NCBI RefSeq assembly: GCF_000023225.1
Contig: NC_013173.1
Location: 2,420,501 to 2,484,500, forward strand
Direction of reading: 5' to 3'
Length of the DNA stretch: 64,000 bases
From: Desulfomicrobium baculatum DSM 4028
GTDB lineage: Bacteria > Desulfobacterota > Desulfovibrionia > Desulfovibrionales > Desulfomicrobiaceae
Shown here piece by piece: positions 63,001 through 64,000 of this stretch. The notes beneath the pieces are model-generated. The model did no database searches. It worked only from the letters and a program-made list of their open reading frames with translations, and was not told the DNA's origin. How positions within the stretch are numbered: position 1 is the first letter of the stretch; each line of letters begins with the position of its first letter. The translations under genes were made by a program, and so were the position numbers.

Positions 63001-63481
63001 TACGGCAAACACCTTTCTTTCATCCTCTCATTAAAGTCCGGTCAACCGGGGTAAGGCGCACTCCCCGGACCGGCCAATCCACCAGCGCGTTCCACAAAAC
63101 CATCTTTTTTGCACGCCCCCTGCGTGCACTCAAACATCCATTTTCCCCACGCCGGATTCAGGCGACTATCCGGCTCGCGCAGACTGCCATATACGGCATT
63201 TTTGCATAATTTGACGATTTCCAGTGACGGATTTCTCATATCCGCGCTCACTTCAATTTTATTCATTCCTTAAAATCAAATAGTTACACACACGAAATCG
63301 CACGGTCTTTCGGGCACGAAAGTTGCGCTTCGAATTTTGCCAGAGTCCGCACAGACTTGGGTTAATGGAATTTTGGGCAGCGCATCCTGAACAGGGATGA
63401 GTGCGACCAATCAGTTTCTCTCCGGAACGGAACACTCCATGACTACCTGGTCGTATCGGACCAACAACAGGAGGCAGAAAA
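63001..63481. other. Intergenic region with a sigma-54 promoter
   Basis: About 480 bases without a supported gene. A near-consensus sigma-54 promoter lies at 63312-63327. A minus-strand frame at 63042-63266 lacks a proper ribosome site and family likeness and was not called. The ribosome site AGGAGG for the next gene is at 63469-63474. Confidence 0.55.
63312..63327 (+). promoter_or_regulatory. Near-consensus sigma-54 promoter
   Basis: GGGCACGAAAGTTGCG has GGCACG, four bases and TTGC, differing from the TGGCACG-N4-TTGCW consensus only at the first and last positions. Expected start near 63338, giving a 145-base leader to the GTG at 63482. Confidence 0.7.
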
Positions 63482-64000
63482 GTGTTACAAATCAGATCAT
63501 CACCCACCGTTGAGTCTTTAGCCGAACTGACCGCACCGCATCAACCGCCGTGCCTGTCTTTGTACCAGCCGACGCATCGCCACGGCCCCGAAAACCAGCA
63601 GGACCTGATAAGATACCGCAACCTGCTGAAAATTTTCGAATCATCACTCAGTCTGAAATATCCAAAACCCGAGATCAGACACTTTCTGGAGCCGTTTGAA
63701 GAGCTCGCGCTTGATCACGAATTCTGGACTCAGACCCTGGATGGACTCGCCGTCTTTAGCAGTGCGGGCGTGTTTCGGGTGTTCCGACTCAGGCGACCGG
63801 TCGCCGAATTGGCCCTCGTGGCGGGCAGCTTTCACGTCAAGCCCTTACGACGTTTTTTGCAATTTGTCGGTCGCTACCAAATCCTCGGACTGAGCCTGAC
63901 CGAAATCAAACTCTTCGAGGGCGATATTGGCACGCTGGAAGAGATTGAACCCGCCCAGGGAGTCCCGCGGACAATCACCGATGCTCTTGGCGCTGAGTTG
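63482..64000 (+). CDS. Partial gene for a bacterial release-factor-1-like (baeRF-type) protein
   Basis: A reading frame that runs off the window (173 codons seen). It starts at GTG 63482, with AGGAGG seven bases upstream. The product begins VLQIRSSPTVESLAELTAP, then SLYQPTHRHGPENQQDLIRY, EFWTQTLDGLAVFSSAGVFRVFRLRRPV and SFHVKPLRRFLQFVGRYQILGLS. These match the baeRF families (bacterial relatives of archaeal aRF1), of unknown role, sometimes stress-associated. Behind the PAS/sigma-54 activator and a sigma-54 promoter, it may belong to that signalling unit. The C terminus is outside the window. Confidence 0.78.
   Translation, partial: MLQIRSSPTVESLAELTAPHQPPCLSLYQPTHRHGPENQQDLIRYRNLLKIFESSLSLKYPKPEIRHFLEPFEELALDHEFWTQTLDGLAVFSSAGVFRVFRLRRPVAELALVAGSFHVKPLRRFLQFVGRYQILGLSLTEIKLFEGDIGTLEEIEPAQGVPRTITDALGAEL

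Noticed and set aside
63042-63266. 74-codon minus-strand frame
   Set aside because: AAGGA abuts the start codon with no spacing, there is no family likeness, and it lies in a regulatory-looking gap.

Overview
The window looks like chromosomal DNA of a GC-rich, strictly anaerobic sulfite/sulfate-reducing delta-proteobacterium of the Desulfovibrionales type (order-level inference). The support is a glycyl-radical sulfonate lyase with its activase, a tungsten aldehyde:ferredoxin oxidoreductase, sulfolactate sulfite-lyase genes, several sigma-54 enhancer-binding proteins, HD-GYP and GGDEF proteins, and a CheB-CheR fusion. No rRNA, tRNA, CRISPR array, intact insertion sequence or phage gene was seen.

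Layout. 0.2-4.2 kb: diguanylate cyclase, then a three-gene minus-strand cluster (U32-type Fe-S protein, methyltransferase, type III polyketide synthase). 4.6-8 kb: a Fic remnant, a membrane protein, and a methyltransferase / Crp-Fnr regulator / cytochrome P460 group. 8.3-18 kb: housekeeping and accessory genes (acyl-CoA ligase, isochorismatase-like hydrolase, LysR regulator, quinone oxidoreductase, M48 protease, ferredoxin-type protein, phosphofructokinase). 18-20.5 kb: a PAS-GGDEF protein, a decayed histidine kinase fragment and a DUF4242 protein. 20.8-24 kb: metY, metW and metX around a long imperfect palindrome. 24-27.3 kb: glycerol-3-phosphate dehydrogenase, HAD phosphatase and glycerophosphodiesterase. 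27.4-30.7 kb: HD-GYP sensor, HigBA-like toxin-antitoxin pair and a flavin-binding protein.

30.7-57.2 kb is the most interesting part, a sulfonate catabolism island. It holds an aldehyde dehydrogenase; a PAS/sigma-54 activator; a glycyl-radical sulfite-lyase of the IslA/HpsG type with its activase; a divergent operon of a YihU-like dehydrogenase, TRAP transporter, aldehyde:ferredoxin oxidoreductase, MoaD-like protein, LarA-type nickel racemase and ThiF-like protein; a GAF/sigma-54 activator; sulfolactate sulfite-lyase (suyA, suyB); a tripartite tricarboxylate-type transporter; and a divergent pyruvate carboxylase. Four promoters here fit the sigma-54 -24/-12 pattern. A 16-bp palindrome (TGCCCR-N4-YGGRCA) lies 100-150 bp upstream of three of them: aldehyde dehydrogenase (two copies), the dehydrogenase-to-LarA operon, and suyAB. 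The lyase promoter has a different palindrome.

Reading of the island (inference). One regulon would take dihydroxypropanesulfonate through sulfolactaldehyde to sulfolactate, invert its configuration with the LarA-type racemase, and cleave it with SuyAB to pyruvate and sulfite. Pyruvate carboxylase would refill oxaloacetate. The separately controlled glycyl-radical lyase would cleave isethionate or dihydroxypropanesulfonate directly. Sulfite would be respired by reductases that lie outside the window.

57.3-64 kb: inositol monophosphatase-family protein, a CheB-CheR-PAS fusion overlapping a PAS/sigma-54 activator, and a partial release-factor-like gene behind a near-consensus sigma-54 promoter.
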